Positions 27,202 to 35,653 of a stretch of DNA of 64,000 bases are shown here, one piece after another. Made by a program: the position numbers and the translations under genes. The stretch lies in the NCBI GenBank assembly GCA_029860345.1, contig JAOUBJ010000013.1, positions 62,001 through 126,000 on the forward strand, in the 5' to 3' direction. How positions within the stretch are numbered: position 1 is the stretch's first letter; each line of letters opens with the position of its first letter. A model generated the notes under the pieces. That model had not been told where the DNA came from. It saw only the letters and a list, made by a program, of their open reading frames with translations, and made no database searches. This DNA comes from Candidatus Zixiibacteriota bacterium (lineage in GTDB: Bacteria; Zixibacteria; MSB-5A5; GN15; FEB-12).

Positions 27202-27635
27202 TAGACAACGACTTGCTGACCATGGCCTCGCGGCTGATCGTCGGTGGCGTCTTCATCTACGCATCTGTTTACAAGATCGCCGATCCGCTGGCTTTTGCCG
27301 GTTCCATCTGGAATTATCATCTTGCCCCTGGTTGGCTGATAAACTTTGGCGCTTTGGTTCTGCCGTGGGTGGAGTTGGTGGTCGGGTTGGGGTTGATTTT
27401 GGGGCTGTTCTATCGAGGTTCGGCCCTGCTGGTCAACGGTATGACGATAATGTTCATTGTTGCGCTGGCCAGCACGGTTGCGCGCGGATTGGATATTGAT
27501 TGCGGCTGTTTCAAGTCCGGCCAAGCCGGCACCGGTTCGGCCAAAGAGATACTTGTAAGAGATTTTGGTTTGTTGGCTTTGACCCTTCAGATATGGTTCA
27601 GCCGTTCGCGAAAGTGGTTGTGCATGCGCTCATGA
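27189..27635 (+). CDS. DoxX/MauE-like membrane protein
   Basis: The 148-residue protein has four membrane helices and the DoxX/MauE layout: ASRLIVGGVFIYASVYKIAD in the first helix and LDIDCGCFKSG between the last two, a cysteine-bearing loop typical of MauE/DoxX-like proteins that help with disulphide chemistry or quinone-linked thiosulphate oxidation. The ATG at 27189 is preferred over one at 27150 because GGAGG stands six bases before it and it begins with the membrane domain. It overlaps the rhodanese gene by 13 bases. Its stop TGA is immediately followed by the reverse-strand stop of the secretin gene. Confidence 0.82.
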   Translation: MRRVIDNDLLTMASRLIVGGVFIYASVYKIADPLAFAGSIWNYHLAPGWLINFGALVLPWVELVVGLGLILGLFYRGSALLVNGMTIMFIVALASTVARGLDIDCGCFKSGQAGTGSAKEILVRDFGLLALTLQIWFSRSRKWLCMRS

Positions 27636-27644
27636 TCAGCGCAT
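27624..27644. other. Hairpin spanning two convergent stop codons
   Basis: ATGCGCT (27624-27630) and AGCGCAT (27638-27644) flank CATGATC. The two genes end back to back at TGATCA (27633-27638), with no spacer. The palindrome could act as a short bidirectional stop signal, but there is no T-tract on either side. Confidence 0.4.
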
Positions 27645-28955
27645 GATGCGGGGTGTGATCAGAATAATCAGGTCGGTCGTACTCTTTTCAACCGATTTGT
27701 TGGTGAAAAGTAACTTACCCAGGAGGGGGATACGTCCCAAGAGCGGGACTTTTTGAACTTGCTCGATCTCATTCTCCTTGAGCAATCCACCCAAAGCGAT
27801 GGTCTCGCCTTCGTTGACGGTCACCGTTGTTTTCAAGGAGCGCGATGACGTGATCGGTTTCTGGTTGTTGGCCGGACCGGAAAAACCAATAATGTCTTCG
27901 ACCTGCGGGTGGACATCCAGCGTGATGCGATTGCCTTCATTGATGCGCGGTGTCACGCTGAGCGAGATACCCACCTCTTCATCATAGAATGTCTGGATGT
28001 CCTGGGTGGCGGCGCCTTCGGTGAACCGGCTAATTGTGGCTATCGGGATCACCGTCTGGGCTTTAATGTAAGCTTCTCGATTCTCAAGCGTGGTGATATG
28101 GGGATCGGAAATAAGTTTGCTGTTTCCCTCTCGGTTGAGTAGGTCCAGTACGGCGGTCAATTGGTCGACGGTCAGCGTTCCCCATGTCCAGCGACCGGAT
28201 TCCGGGTTGAGGCTGCCGGCGACATTTTCAAGCTCGGTCTGGTTTGATTCCGACGAACCTCCCGACTCGCTCGATTCACTGATACTCTGTGTGCCCGCCC
28301 CCAAGGTTGTGGTTAAGCTGGTCGGCCAGGTGAAGCCGAGTTTCGATTCTGAGTCAATCGTGCTCTCGATGATTTTTACTTCGATAGAGATCATCTGTTG
28401 AGGCAGATCGAGTTCTCCAATTAAAGCCAACACCTCTTCCAGAACTGCCGGAAAATCGGTAATGACGATTCGGTTAGGGGAGATCCCCTCTTTCTGTGTT
28501 TCCCCCTCAACCGGTGCGCCGATTATTAGTAGTTTGCCGCGGTCGGACAGTCGTGATTCCACAATGCTTTTGACTGAATACGGATCAAGGTACTTGAGAG
28601 TGACCGACTTTGACACTAACTCGCCGGCTGCTTTGGTGGCCTGCGGTTTTACTACAAGGACATCATTACGAACGTAATAGTTGAACCCGCCGGGCGCCAG
28701 AATCGCATCAAGGGCCGATTTTAGATCGACTTCGACCAGACGGAGAGAGACCTGTCCTGTGACATCGCCGCCGACTACGATATTGAGATTGTTTTGTTCG
28801 GCAATCATGGCCAGGGCGACGGCCAGATCAACGTTTTCCAAGTCCATTGACAGTTTGCCGCCTTTTTCAAGAGGGGACGGCCATGCGAATCCCGCCAGCA
28901 ACACCAAGAAGAGGACAGGCCAGACTAAAAGAGTCCTATTGACTGCTGATTTCAT
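27636..28955 (-). CDS. Secretin of a type IV pilus / type II secretion system
   Basis: The 439-residue exported protein (signal peptide about 1-25) has an N0/STN-like domain (MDLENVDLAVALAMIAEQNN), an N1 domain (VTLKYLDPYSVKSIVESRL ... RIVITDFPAVLEEVLALIGE) and the C-terminal secretin domain. That domain has KLISDPHITTLENREAYIKA and the ending LGGLLKENEIEQVQKVPLLG, then LLGKLLFTNKSVEKSTTDLI. It would form the outer-membrane gate for the pilus or substrate. The shortness and single N1 domain resemble PilQ/MshL-type secretins more than long GspD. It is the last gene of the minus-strand operon that begins at 35525. Confidence 0.92.
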   Translation of the reverse strand: MKSAVNRTLLVWPVLFLVLLAGFAWPSPLEKGGKLSMDLENVDLAVALAMIAEQNNLNIVVGGDVTGQVSLRLVEVDLKSALDAILAPGGFNYYVRNDVLVVKPQATKAAGELVSKSVTLKYLDPYSVKSIVESRLSDRGKLLIIGAPVEGETQKEGISPNRIVITDFPAVLEEVLALIGELDLPQQMISIEVKIIESTIDSESKLGFTWPTSLTTTLGAGTQSISESSESGGSSESNQTELENVAGSLNPESGRWTWGTLTVDQLTAVLDLLNREGNSKLISDPHITTLENREAYIKAQTVIPIATISRFTEGAATQDIQTFYDEEVGISLSVTPRINEGNRITLDVHPQVEDIIGFSGPANNQKPITSSRSLKTTVTVNEGETIALGGLLKENEIEQVQKVPLLGRIPLLGKLLFTNKSVEKSTTDLIILITPRIMR

Positions 28956-28958
28956 GAT

Positions 28959-29405
28959 TCAACCTTTGCTGACCCGTAGCGTGAATGTTCTGCCGTTTCG
29001 TTCCACGGTGACCGAGTTCCGATCTATTGAGACTATGCGGGCGCCGTTGATCGAATCACCGGTGCGCACGCTTTTTTTGTTTATGACGGCCATAGGTGAT
29101 TTGTCATTAAAGACGATTCCTGAGAGAATCAACTTCAACTCCTCTTTCGGTTTGTCGGCTGGTTTGCTGCTTGGCTTGATCACCGTCCTGAACGGATCAG
29201 CGCCCCACCGAGCCTGCTCGACTCGTTCGAGGTCAAGCCCGGGCGGCGGCGCAATAGAACCGGTGATCTCTGCTGTGGCCTGAACCGCTGCTGCCGGTGG
29301 TGCGGCCGGCTCAGGCTGGTCGGTCCAGAACAGGTTATATGCCCCCCAGATCATAGCTGCCGGCAAGGCGGCAATCACGATTTTTTGACGGGTCTTGGCT
29401 TTCAT
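28959..29405 (-). CDS. PilP/GspC-like inner-membrane linker protein
   Basis: The 148-residue protein has one N-terminal membrane segment, a Pro/Ala-rich spacer, and a C-terminal beta domain: LKLILSGIVFNDKSPMAVIN, then VRTGDSINGARIVSIDRNSV, VERNGRTFTLRV. This is the 'homology region' fold shared by PilP and GspC, which links the inner-membrane platform to the secretin. It starts four bases inside the preceding pilO stop region (overlap 29402-29405) and lies just upstream of the secretin gene. Whether to call it PilP or GspC cannot be decided from sequence alone. Confidence 0.82.
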   Translation of the reverse strand: MKAKTRQKIVIAALPAAMIWGAYNLFWTDQPEPAAPPAAAVQATAEITGSIAPPPGLDLERVEQARWGADPFRTVIKPSSKPADKPKEELKLILSGIVFNDKSPMAVINKKSVRTGDSINGARIVSIDRNSVTVERNGRTFTLRVSKG

Positions 29406-29965
29406 GATTCTGTGGCCTTCCCACCTAGTAAGGCCTGAAAGCCGATGGTGTAGGAAGTCGGTGCGCTTTCATCGACAGCAGTGGTTATGAGACATCGATT
29501 GATGCCCCGAAAAAACTCTGCTGTTTCAACTTGTTGCACATACTTCCCAAAACCCACATAGCCGCCCTCAAGTTTTACTGTCAGGTTCAAAAACGGAGGC
29601 TGCCCCGACCCCGGCAGAATACTGTTTAACAAGAGCAGTTCTTCCACCGGCGGTGAAATCTCCACCACTTTGAGTTTGCGCTGCCTGGCTTGCTCGCTTA
29701 GAAGCTCGAACAATTCGAGAATCTGGTCGCGGGCATAGAGTCCATCATTCAGATCGACCCTGGCTCTCTCCAGATTACGATAGGTCTCGATATACATCGG
29801 CAACTGCACCATGATTCGCTGGTATTCCACCAGATTCTGCCTGGCTTGCTCGGTGCGAAGTTGCATCGCCGCTCGTTCTTTGTTCAATGGGATGAACAGC
29901 AGCAGATACCAGAGGGCCAGCATCACGATGCCTATGCCGGAATAAATGCAGATGACACGTTTCAC
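29402..29965 (-). CDS. pilO: PilO-like pilus assembly protein
   Basis: The 187-residue protein has a single N-terminal membrane helix (IYSGIGIVMLALWYLLLFIP), a coiled-coil stretch with QLRTEQARQNLVEYQRIMVQ, and a C-terminal ferredoxin-like fold (PPFLNLTVKLEGGYVGFGKY). These match PilO, the partner of PilN in the inner-membrane alignment complex. It overlaps the fused pilMN gene by four bases and the pilP/gspC-like gene by four. GspM is a more distant alternative. Confidence 0.82.
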   Translation of the reverse strand: MKRVICIYSGIGIVMLALWYLLLFIPLNKERAAMQLRTEQARQNLVEYQRIMVQLPMYIETYRNLERARVDLNDGLYARDQILELFELLSEQARQRKLKVVEISPPVEELLLLNSILPGSGQPPFLNLTVKLEGGYVGFGKYVQQVETAEFFRGINRCLITTAVDESAPTSYTIGFQALLGGKATES

Positions 29966-31587
29966 GCTACCCCCTGCATCTCAATTTGAAAGTCGATAAC
30001 AAACGCATCCCTGACTTTGCGTTTGACATGACGAACCAGCCCGACATTGTGGTAGAACCCTGAAGCCTTCAACCGCTCCACGTACTGAGCCAGGATCATC
30101 TCCGGTGGAATCTCGGAGGCTGCAACATTACCATGGAGAACCAGGTTTTGCAGGTTGTCTGCGTTTCCCGGTGCGTATTCGAGACGATAGAGCTTGACGG
30201 CCGCCGGCGTGAGAATAGACAGCTCCTTTAGAGTTAAATAGAAGCCGCCCGGCGGCGCTTCGGTCTTTTTGATATAGGCGCGCTCGAATGCGATTTGCTG
30301 CATGAGCGAACGATGGGTCAAGTATGCTTCGGACTGCGAGGCCTGCGTGACTTGTTGTTCCATCGCTTCGGTTGACTTGATGTTACTGTTGATTGACATG
30401 CGCAGGTGCGCCCAATTGGTCAGTATCGCAACGGCGGCCAGGGCCAGGGCCAACCGCGCATATCTGCCTACCGTTCGACGTGACTTTTCCTGCCGGATTT
30501 CAGCGGGCAGTAGATTACAGAGCCTATGTTGGCTGGCCGCAGCGGCCAAGGTGGGCAGACAGGTAACAGCCAGCCTGCATTGGTCTGAGGCTACCCCCTT
30601 CAGGAGACCGGTCGCTCCGATGGGGAAGGGTACGAATTCGAACTGAGTTTTGCCGTTGAACAGTTCCACCAGATCCGCCTGATCGGCCAGTTCACCGCAT
30701 AAGAGAATTCTGTTGGGGAGCGCTTTGGCGTACTGACCGGAATAGTAGTCCTGAGAAACAGATATCTCGCGGGCCAGACTCTCGGCAAAGAACTCTATGC
30801 GAGTTATGTCCGGCTGACTGCCGATTTGAGTCAGACTGACCGAGCCGGTGTGAGTGAACTCCAGGGCCGAACCGCGATAATATGCAACTTTGCAATCGGA
30901 TTGCCCCACCTCGACCAGAGTGTAAACAGCATTCGGCTCGTAATCCGGCAGGCGACCCAGCAGATAGCCCACCGCTTGGTCGGCGATAATCACATTTGCG
31001 ACAGATAGGCCCTTTTGTCGGAGGGGTTCCAGCTCTTCTTTGACCAGTTTGGAAGTTGCCGCGTGCAGTCCGATCTTGTAACGTGCCCGTTGTTTGTCTA
31101 TGATCTTGAAAGTCCGCTGGTAGTCTGTGTGGCACTCGGTGGGTGGGAATGGGATTTGTTTTTGAGCTTCGAACCCAATGGCTGAGGCCAGCGCACCCGG
31201 TTTCAACACCGGCATCAAAAACGAGCGGAAGGCTGTCTCTCGTCCACTGATTACCAGATCGATTTCAGCCGATCCTCCACCAAACCGGCTGACATAATCT
31301 GCAACGGTCAGGGAGAGGTGGTCACTCCGGCGTACCGCTGACTCCGTGTCGCTAAGCAGGGACACTCTCGAAATATCAAGGATGTCAAGGCGACCCGCAA
31401 TATGCCGCGCTGCCACCATCTGAATCACGCCGTTCTCGACAGCGAAGGCCAGACGTCGACCCACTGTCCAGCGCCGAGGAGGAGACAGTGTTGTCTCCAC
31501 GACCTTGGACGAGCCGGAGTCGATTCGACCTCGATCTGGATCTGAATTCGTGCTTTTGCGGCGCAGCAATGTCGGCCATTTGAACAT
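29962..31587 (-). CDS. PilM-PilN fusion protein
   Basis: About 360 residues of the N-terminal part are an actin-like PilM domain: LAFAVENGVIQMVAARHIAG, IGFEAQKQIPFPPTECHTDY (the PilM 'E.....P' segment), YTLVEVGQSDCKVAYYRGSA and later NRILLCGELADQADLVELF. After a basic stretch, a single membrane helix (ARLALALAAVAILTNWAHLR) introduces a PilN-like coiled coil and periplasmic domain. Separate pilM and pilN genes are the rule; a single 541-residue chain joins both here. The ATG at 31587 is chosen over a GTG six bases upstream because AGGTG precedes it at suitable distance. The neighbours are the pseudopilins and pilO. Confidence 0.85.
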   Translation of the reverse strand: MFKWPTLLRRKSTNSDPDRGRIDSGSSKVVETTLSPPRRWTVGRRLAFAVENGVIQMVAARHIAGRLDILDISRVSLLSDTESAVRRSDHLSLTVADYVSRFGGGSAEIDLVISGRETAFRSFLMPVLKPGALASAIGFEAQKQIPFPPTECHTDYQRTFKIIDKQRARYKIGLHAATSKLVKEELEPLRQKGLSVANVIIADQAVGYLLGRLPDYEPNAVYTLVEVGQSDCKVAYYRGSALEFTHTGSVSLTQIGSQPDITRIEFFAESLAREISVSQDYYSGQYAKALPNRILLCGELADQADLVELFNGKTQFEFVPFPIGATGLLKGVASDQCRLAVTCLPTLAAAASQHRLCNLLPAEIRQEKSRRTVGRYARLALALAAVAILTNWAHLRMSINSNIKSTEAMEQQVTQASQSEAYLTHRSLMQQIAFERAYIKKTEAPPGGFYLTLKELSILTPAAVKLYRLEYAPGNADNLQNLVLHGNVAASEIPPEMILAQYVERLKASGFYHNVGLVRHVKRKVRDAFVIDFQIEMQGVA

Positions 31588-31601
31588 GGACACCTGTCCG
31601 A

Positions 31602-32096
31602 TTAGAAGGTGATCGTGATGCTGTCCGGTCCGCCGGTCGAGATTACTCGGCGACCGCCTGGATCGTATGAATACGATCCTCCGAACGCATCGGTCAAATA
31701 CTCGTTACCATCGCCATCGACATAGGGACCGTTCCAACCCAGGCGCGTGAGCTTGTTGTAGGCGGCTACCGAATCGGGTTTTACCACCAGATCGATCAAC
31801 TGTGACGGCACGAATCCAACATCCCCTATGAAGCCTCGATCAATCACAACCCCGGAGGAGACTATCTGAGGGTTGCCGACGATTGCCTCTTTCAGCGTCT
31901 GCATTTCTTTGCGTGTGGCGGCCGTTTTCGAACCTTCCATGATGTCGGCGAACTTCGGTATCGCCACCACAGCAAGGATGCCCAAAACCACGATGATAAT
32001 AACAAGCTCGATTAGGGTGAATCCTCCCTGATCGAGCTTGTGCGCAGTCTTTCTGGATTTGTCGTTCACGTTTTCGAGCCGGTGGCTCCCTACCAA
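31602..32096 (-). CDS. Type II secretion/type IV pilus pseudopilin (GspG-like)
   Basis: The prepilin signal is QGGFTLIELVIIIVVLGIL, with cleavage expected after glycine and the conserved glutamate at +5. The mature part is a pilin headpiece with NKLTRLGWNGPYVDGDGNEY, close to the 'GW.GPY' motif of GspG major pseudopilins that carries the calcium site. A TTG at 32096 overlaps the upstream pilin stop by seven bases; a GTG at 32069 gives a shorter leader, and the choice is unsure. It would be processed by a prepilin peptidase not found in this window. Confidence 0.88.
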   Translation of the reverse strand: MVGSHRLENVNDKSRKTAHKLDQGGFTLIELVIIIVVLGILAVVAIPKFADIMEGSKTAATRKEMQTLKEAIVGNPQIVSSGVVIDRGFIGDVGFVPSQLIDLVVKPDSVAAYNKLTRLGWNGPYVDGDGNEYLTDAFGGSYSYDPGGRRVISTGGPDSITITF

Positions 32097-32515
32097 TTGT
32101 TTTCCCCGGACCCGCTGGTGTTCAACCAGATCTCGCCGGTCGAGGCTTTGTATGCCCAGCCGCCGCGAGCACCGACAACCACCCCTTTGGTCACACCGGT
32201 GACAACCGAGTCGGGGGCGTTGGCGTTGGCCTGGTACGGATTCTTGGGAATGGCCTGTTCCATCACTACGCCTATAGTAGCCAGGCTATCCAGGGCCGGC
32301 CAGTTTGCGGTACCTGTCTGGACCGCTTCATTGGCGTAGTAGATGATTATCCCGGAGCGCATACTGCCCAGAGCGCTACGGCCTGCCGCCTCTTTGGCTT
32401 CTGTAGACAAGTCCTGATACTTTGGAATTGCAACGGCCGCAAGTATGCCGAGGATAATTATGATGATAACCAATTCGATTAGCGTAAAACCGCTTTGGTT
32501 CAACCGAGTGCGCAT
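32090..32515 (-). CDS. Type IV pilin-like protein
   Basis: The 141-residue protein begins MRTRLNQSGFTLIELVIIII, a class III prepilin signal with short leader, cleavage after glycine and glutamate at +5. The hydrophobic helix is followed by a compact headpiece (ARGGWAYKASTGEIWLNTSG). This ending, a tryptophan-rich strand with TGEIWLN, resembles MSHA-type and other short pilins. The ATG has AGGAACC upstream. It lies between the platform-protein gene and the GspG-like gene, and may be the main structural subunit. Confidence 0.88.
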   Translation of the reverse strand: MRTRLNQSGFTLIELVIIIIILGILAAVAIPKYQDLSTEAKEAAGRSALGSMRSGIIIYYANEAVQTGTANWPALDSLATIGVVMEQAIPKNPYQANANAPDSVVTGVTKGVVVGARGGWAYKASTGEIWLNTSGSGENNW

Positions 32516-32596
32516 GGTTCCTCCTAAGTGGGATGAAAATCCAATCTGTTGTCTACTGAAATTATCGGCTTTTTGGCCAATCGCATTAGGGGTAGT

Positions 32597-33811
32597 TTAA
32601 CCTTTGAAGACGTTGATCAAGTTCCACATAGGCATGAAGATAGCCAGGGCAAGTATTAATACAAAGGCTCCCAGCCCAATCGTAAGTATCGGCTCCAGAA
32701 TCGATGTCAGATGGCGCGACATATATTGTACTTCCTTGGAGTAATGATTGCCGACCTCCGCAAGCATCTTCTCCAGTGAGCCGGACTCAAGCCCAATGAC
32801 GATCATTTGTCGCGCCAGTCGGGGGAGACCTTCGAACTTCTCGCTCAACAGCCGGTTGTCTTTGCCCTCGCTGAACAGTTCTTTCAGGCGGCCTATCTCC
32901 GAGGCGATAAGACTGTTCTTGATGGAGCCTATCAGAATATCCAACGATTTTACGATGGGCAATCCGGACTGGATCAGGATGCGGAACAGTAGACTAAAGC
33001 GGGCTACGTTTCCTTTGACCACCAGCGTGCCGATTACCGGTAACCGCAGAAGCGACCTATCAATCACCAGGCGGGTTTTTGGTTGGGATGCCAGCTTGCG
33101 GAAAACGAAAACCGACACGACCAGGAACGCGACAAACGCAGGCCAATACTGCGCCATGAAATTGCTGGCGCCAATAAGCAGCCGGGTGAAAACAGGCAGC
33201 TCTGCATCGAAAGCAGCGTAGAATTCGACAAATCTGGGAACGACAAAAGTCATCATAACAATCGATGCCGCAATCAGCGCCGTCACGACCATGGACGGAT
33301 ATCGCACGCCCGATTTGATTTGGCGTGTCAACTCCATTTCCTTTTCTAACATATCCGATAGCTCATCCAGGATATCATCGAGCTTACCCGACTCCTCACC
33401 GGCCGCAATGCTGGCGATGTAAAAGCGGGGGAATAAGTCATCGAATTCTTCCATCGAGGTCGACAACTGGTGACCGGATTCCAGGCTGAGCTTCATCTGT
33501 GTGACTGCGTAGTTGAACCGACTCTCCGGTGGACCGATCCGAATGATATCCAGTGTTCTCAAAATCGGCACACCGGCCCGGTACATAGTCCTCAGGTTGT
33601 TGGTGAACATAATGAGATTCTCATACTGGGTGCCTCGGAAGAAACCCCAGAATGCGAACGGCTGAGTGGCTCGTATCTGTTCTATTGAAACCGGTATCAG
33701 GTGCTGTTGGGCCAGATGATCAATGACCTGGTGGCTGGATTCGGCGGCAAAAACGCCTTCTTCTTCAAGGCCGTCTTCCGACACCGCCTGATACTTAAAC
33801 TGAATCGGCAT
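32597..33811 (-). CDS. Inner-membrane platform protein (PilC/GspF)
   Basis: The 404-residue protein contains the two repeated T2SSF domains. The first has FTNNLRTMYRAGVPILRTLD and MEEFDDLFPRFYIASIAAGE; the second has RFSLLFRILIQSGLPIVKSL and RLARQMIVIGLESGSLEKML. Three membrane segments are visible (about 170-190, 220-240, 375-400). It anchors the assembly ATPase to the inner membrane and drives pilin addition. Its start overlaps the end of the ATPase gene by 17 bases. Confidence 0.94.
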   Translation of the reverse strand: MPIQFKYQAVSEDGLEEEGVFAAESSHQVIDHLAQQHLIPVSIEQIRATQPFAFWGFFRGTQYENLIMFTNNLRTMYRAGVPILRTLDIIRIGPPESRFNYAVTQMKLSLESGHQLSTSMEEFDDLFPRFYIASIAAGEESGKLDDILDELSDMLEKEMELTRQIKSGVRYPSMVVTALIAASIVMMTFVVPRFVEFYAAFDAELPVFTRLLIGASNFMAQYWPAFVAFLVVSVFVFRKLASQPKTRLVIDRSLLRLPVIGTLVVKGNVARFSLLFRILIQSGLPIVKSLDILIGSIKNSLIASEIGRLKELFSEGKDNRLLSEKFEGLPRLARQMIVIGLESGSLEKMLAEVGNHYSKEVQYMSRHLTSILEPILTIGLGAFVLILALAIFMPMWNLINVFKG

Positions 33812-35525
33812 GGACGGTACTCACCGCGTGTGGTTTGGCTGCATCGCCCCAATCTTCCACATTGGACGTTTCTTTGATTAGTTCTTCCAGGCAGACTTTG
33901 CCCGATGTCACTTTTTCCAGACCCATCTCGAACAATGGCACGTACCCGTGGCGTCGGGCTTCGTCCTTGATCTGGTTGAGCGAGGCGCCATCCAGAATCA
34001 TCTCTGAGATCGTAGGCGTCATCTCGACATATTCATAGATACCGGTGAGACCTTTCAATCCGGTGTTCTTGCATTGGACACATCCGACACCGCGTTGGAA
34101 ATCGACCGCATCGGCCATCTCTATCATCATCGCTCGTGACAGAACGTTGTCGGACGGCCAGTACGACTCGCTGCACTCGGGGCAATTAAGTCGCACCAGC
34201 CGTTGCGCCAGCACTCCTTTGATGGCCGAGGCAACCAGGTATTTCTCAATGCCCATGTCGATCAAGCGGGTAATAGCAGACGGTGCATCGTTGGTGTGAA
34301 CGGTTGAGAAAACCAGATGCCCGGTCAAGGCTGAACGAACGGCCATACGCGCCGTTTCGCTGTCGCGAATCTCACCGATCATGATTATGTCCGGATTCTG
34401 ACGCAGCATGGCACGCAAAGTCGTGGGAAAGGTGAGCCCGGCTTTTTCGTTGATCTGAATCTGCACGATCAGGCCCAGCGAGTATTCGACCGGGTCCTCA
34501 ACCGTGATGATGTTCTTTTCAACCGAATTAATTTCTTGCAGGGTGGCATACAAAGTTGATGTTTTGCCCGAGGAAGTCGGTCCGGTTATCAGCACCAGAC
34601 CCTCTGGCTGAACGATCAGGTTCTTCCAGCGTTCTTCGACAGTGGCCGTGAATCCCAGTTGGTTGAAGTTGAACAACAGATTCCGCCGGTCCAGTAATCG
34701 GATAACGATCTTTTCACCGTGAATGGTGGGTAGGGTGGAGACGCGCATATCGACCGTGTTGCCGTCCACCGTGGTCACGAATCGACCATCCTGCGGCAAC
34801 CGCTTCTCCGAAACATCAAGGTTAGCGGCGATTTTCACTCGGGAGATAAGTTCGCCCTGCATCGACTTGGGCGGCGTGGCTTCCTCGCGCATGACCCCGT
34901 CGACACGATAGCGCACGCGCAACCGGGATTCTTCAGGCTCGATGTGAACATCCGTGGCTCGATCTTTGACCGCCTTGGTTATAATCAGATTAACAAGTTT
35001 TACAACCGGTGTTTCCGACTCCTCGGACTCGACATCGACTGAGTCGGCGCCGGACCCTTCCGTTTCGGCCGGAGTCCCGATTATGCCCATGAGCGAATCG
35101 GCCACCGAGTAATACTCATCGATAGCCCCGCGAATCTCCGATGAGAGGGCTACCGCGCGTTTGATGTCGGCGCCTGTGACATACTTGATCTCATCGATGG
35201 CCACGATATTCAAGGGATCGGCCATGGCCAGAGTCAGGGTGTTGCCAATGGCAAAAATGGGGATCAGTGTATAACGACGGGCCAGGTCGACCGAGACTTT
35301 TTGAGTCACCTGAGGGTCAAGCACCATCTGGTTCAGCGAGATTCGCGGTACCCCAAGGCGATCCGATATAGTCTCCAGCAACTGGTCCTCGGTGATGTAC
35401 TCCCTCTCCACCAGCACCTCGCCGAGGCGCTTTCCGGAGATCACTTGCTCCCTGAGTCCCTCCTGGAGTTGAGCTTCGGTGATATACTCCTTCTCGACGA
35501 GAAGGTCACCGAGTTTTTTCTTCAC
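33795..35525 (-). CDS. Type IV pilus/type II secretion assembly ATPase (PilB/GspE)
   Basis: The 576-residue cytoplasmic ATPase has an N-terminal MshEN/GspE_N domain (KKKLGDLLVEKEYITEAQLQ twice in related form). The ATPase core carries Walker A GPTSSGKTSTLYA, the Asp box VEDPVEYSLG, Walker B DIIMIGEIRDSETA, and the His box AVRSALTGHLVFSTVHTND. A zinc site is formed by CPEC and CVQC near residues 455-505. It powers pilus extension or pseudopilus pumping. It is the first gene of the minus-strand operon, with the platform gene directly downstream. No retraction ATPase (PilT) is seen nearby. Confidence 0.95.
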   Translation of the reverse strand: MKKKLGDLLVEKEYITEAQLQEGLREQVISGKRLGEVLVEREYITEDQLLETISDRLGVPRISLNQMVLDPQVTQKVSVDLARRYTLIPIFAIGNTLTLAMADPLNIVAIDEIKYVTGADIKRAVALSSEIRGAIDEYYSVADSLMGIIGTPAETEGSGADSVDVESEESETPVVKLVNLIITKAVKDRATDVHIEPEESRLRVRYRVDGVMREEATPPKSMQGELISRVKIAANLDVSEKRLPQDGRFVTTVDGNTVDMRVSTLPTIHGEKIVIRLLDRRNLLFNFNQLGFTATVEERWKNLIVQPEGLVLITGPTSSGKTSTLYATLQEINSVEKNIITVEDPVEYSLGLIVQIQINEKAGLTFPTTLRAMLRQNPDIIMIGEIRDSETARMAVRSALTGHLVFSTVHTNDAPSAITRLIDMGIEKYLVASAIKGVLAQRLVRLNCPECSESYWPSDNVLSRAMMIEMADAVDFQRGVGCVQCKNTGLKGLTGIYEYVEMTPTISEMILDGASLNQIKDEARRHGYVPLFEMGLEKVTSGKVCLEELIKETSNVEDWGDAAKPHAVSTVHADSV

Positions 35526-35653
35526 CGATGTCCGTCCGTTCCTGTGAAAGTTGTTCGTTCATTAGGTTATCGGAATTAGTCCGGTATAACTAAAGTGGCC
35601 TCCCAAACGGTTAAAACTCAAGATCAGACTCTTGTTGATTGACGAGTGTGACA

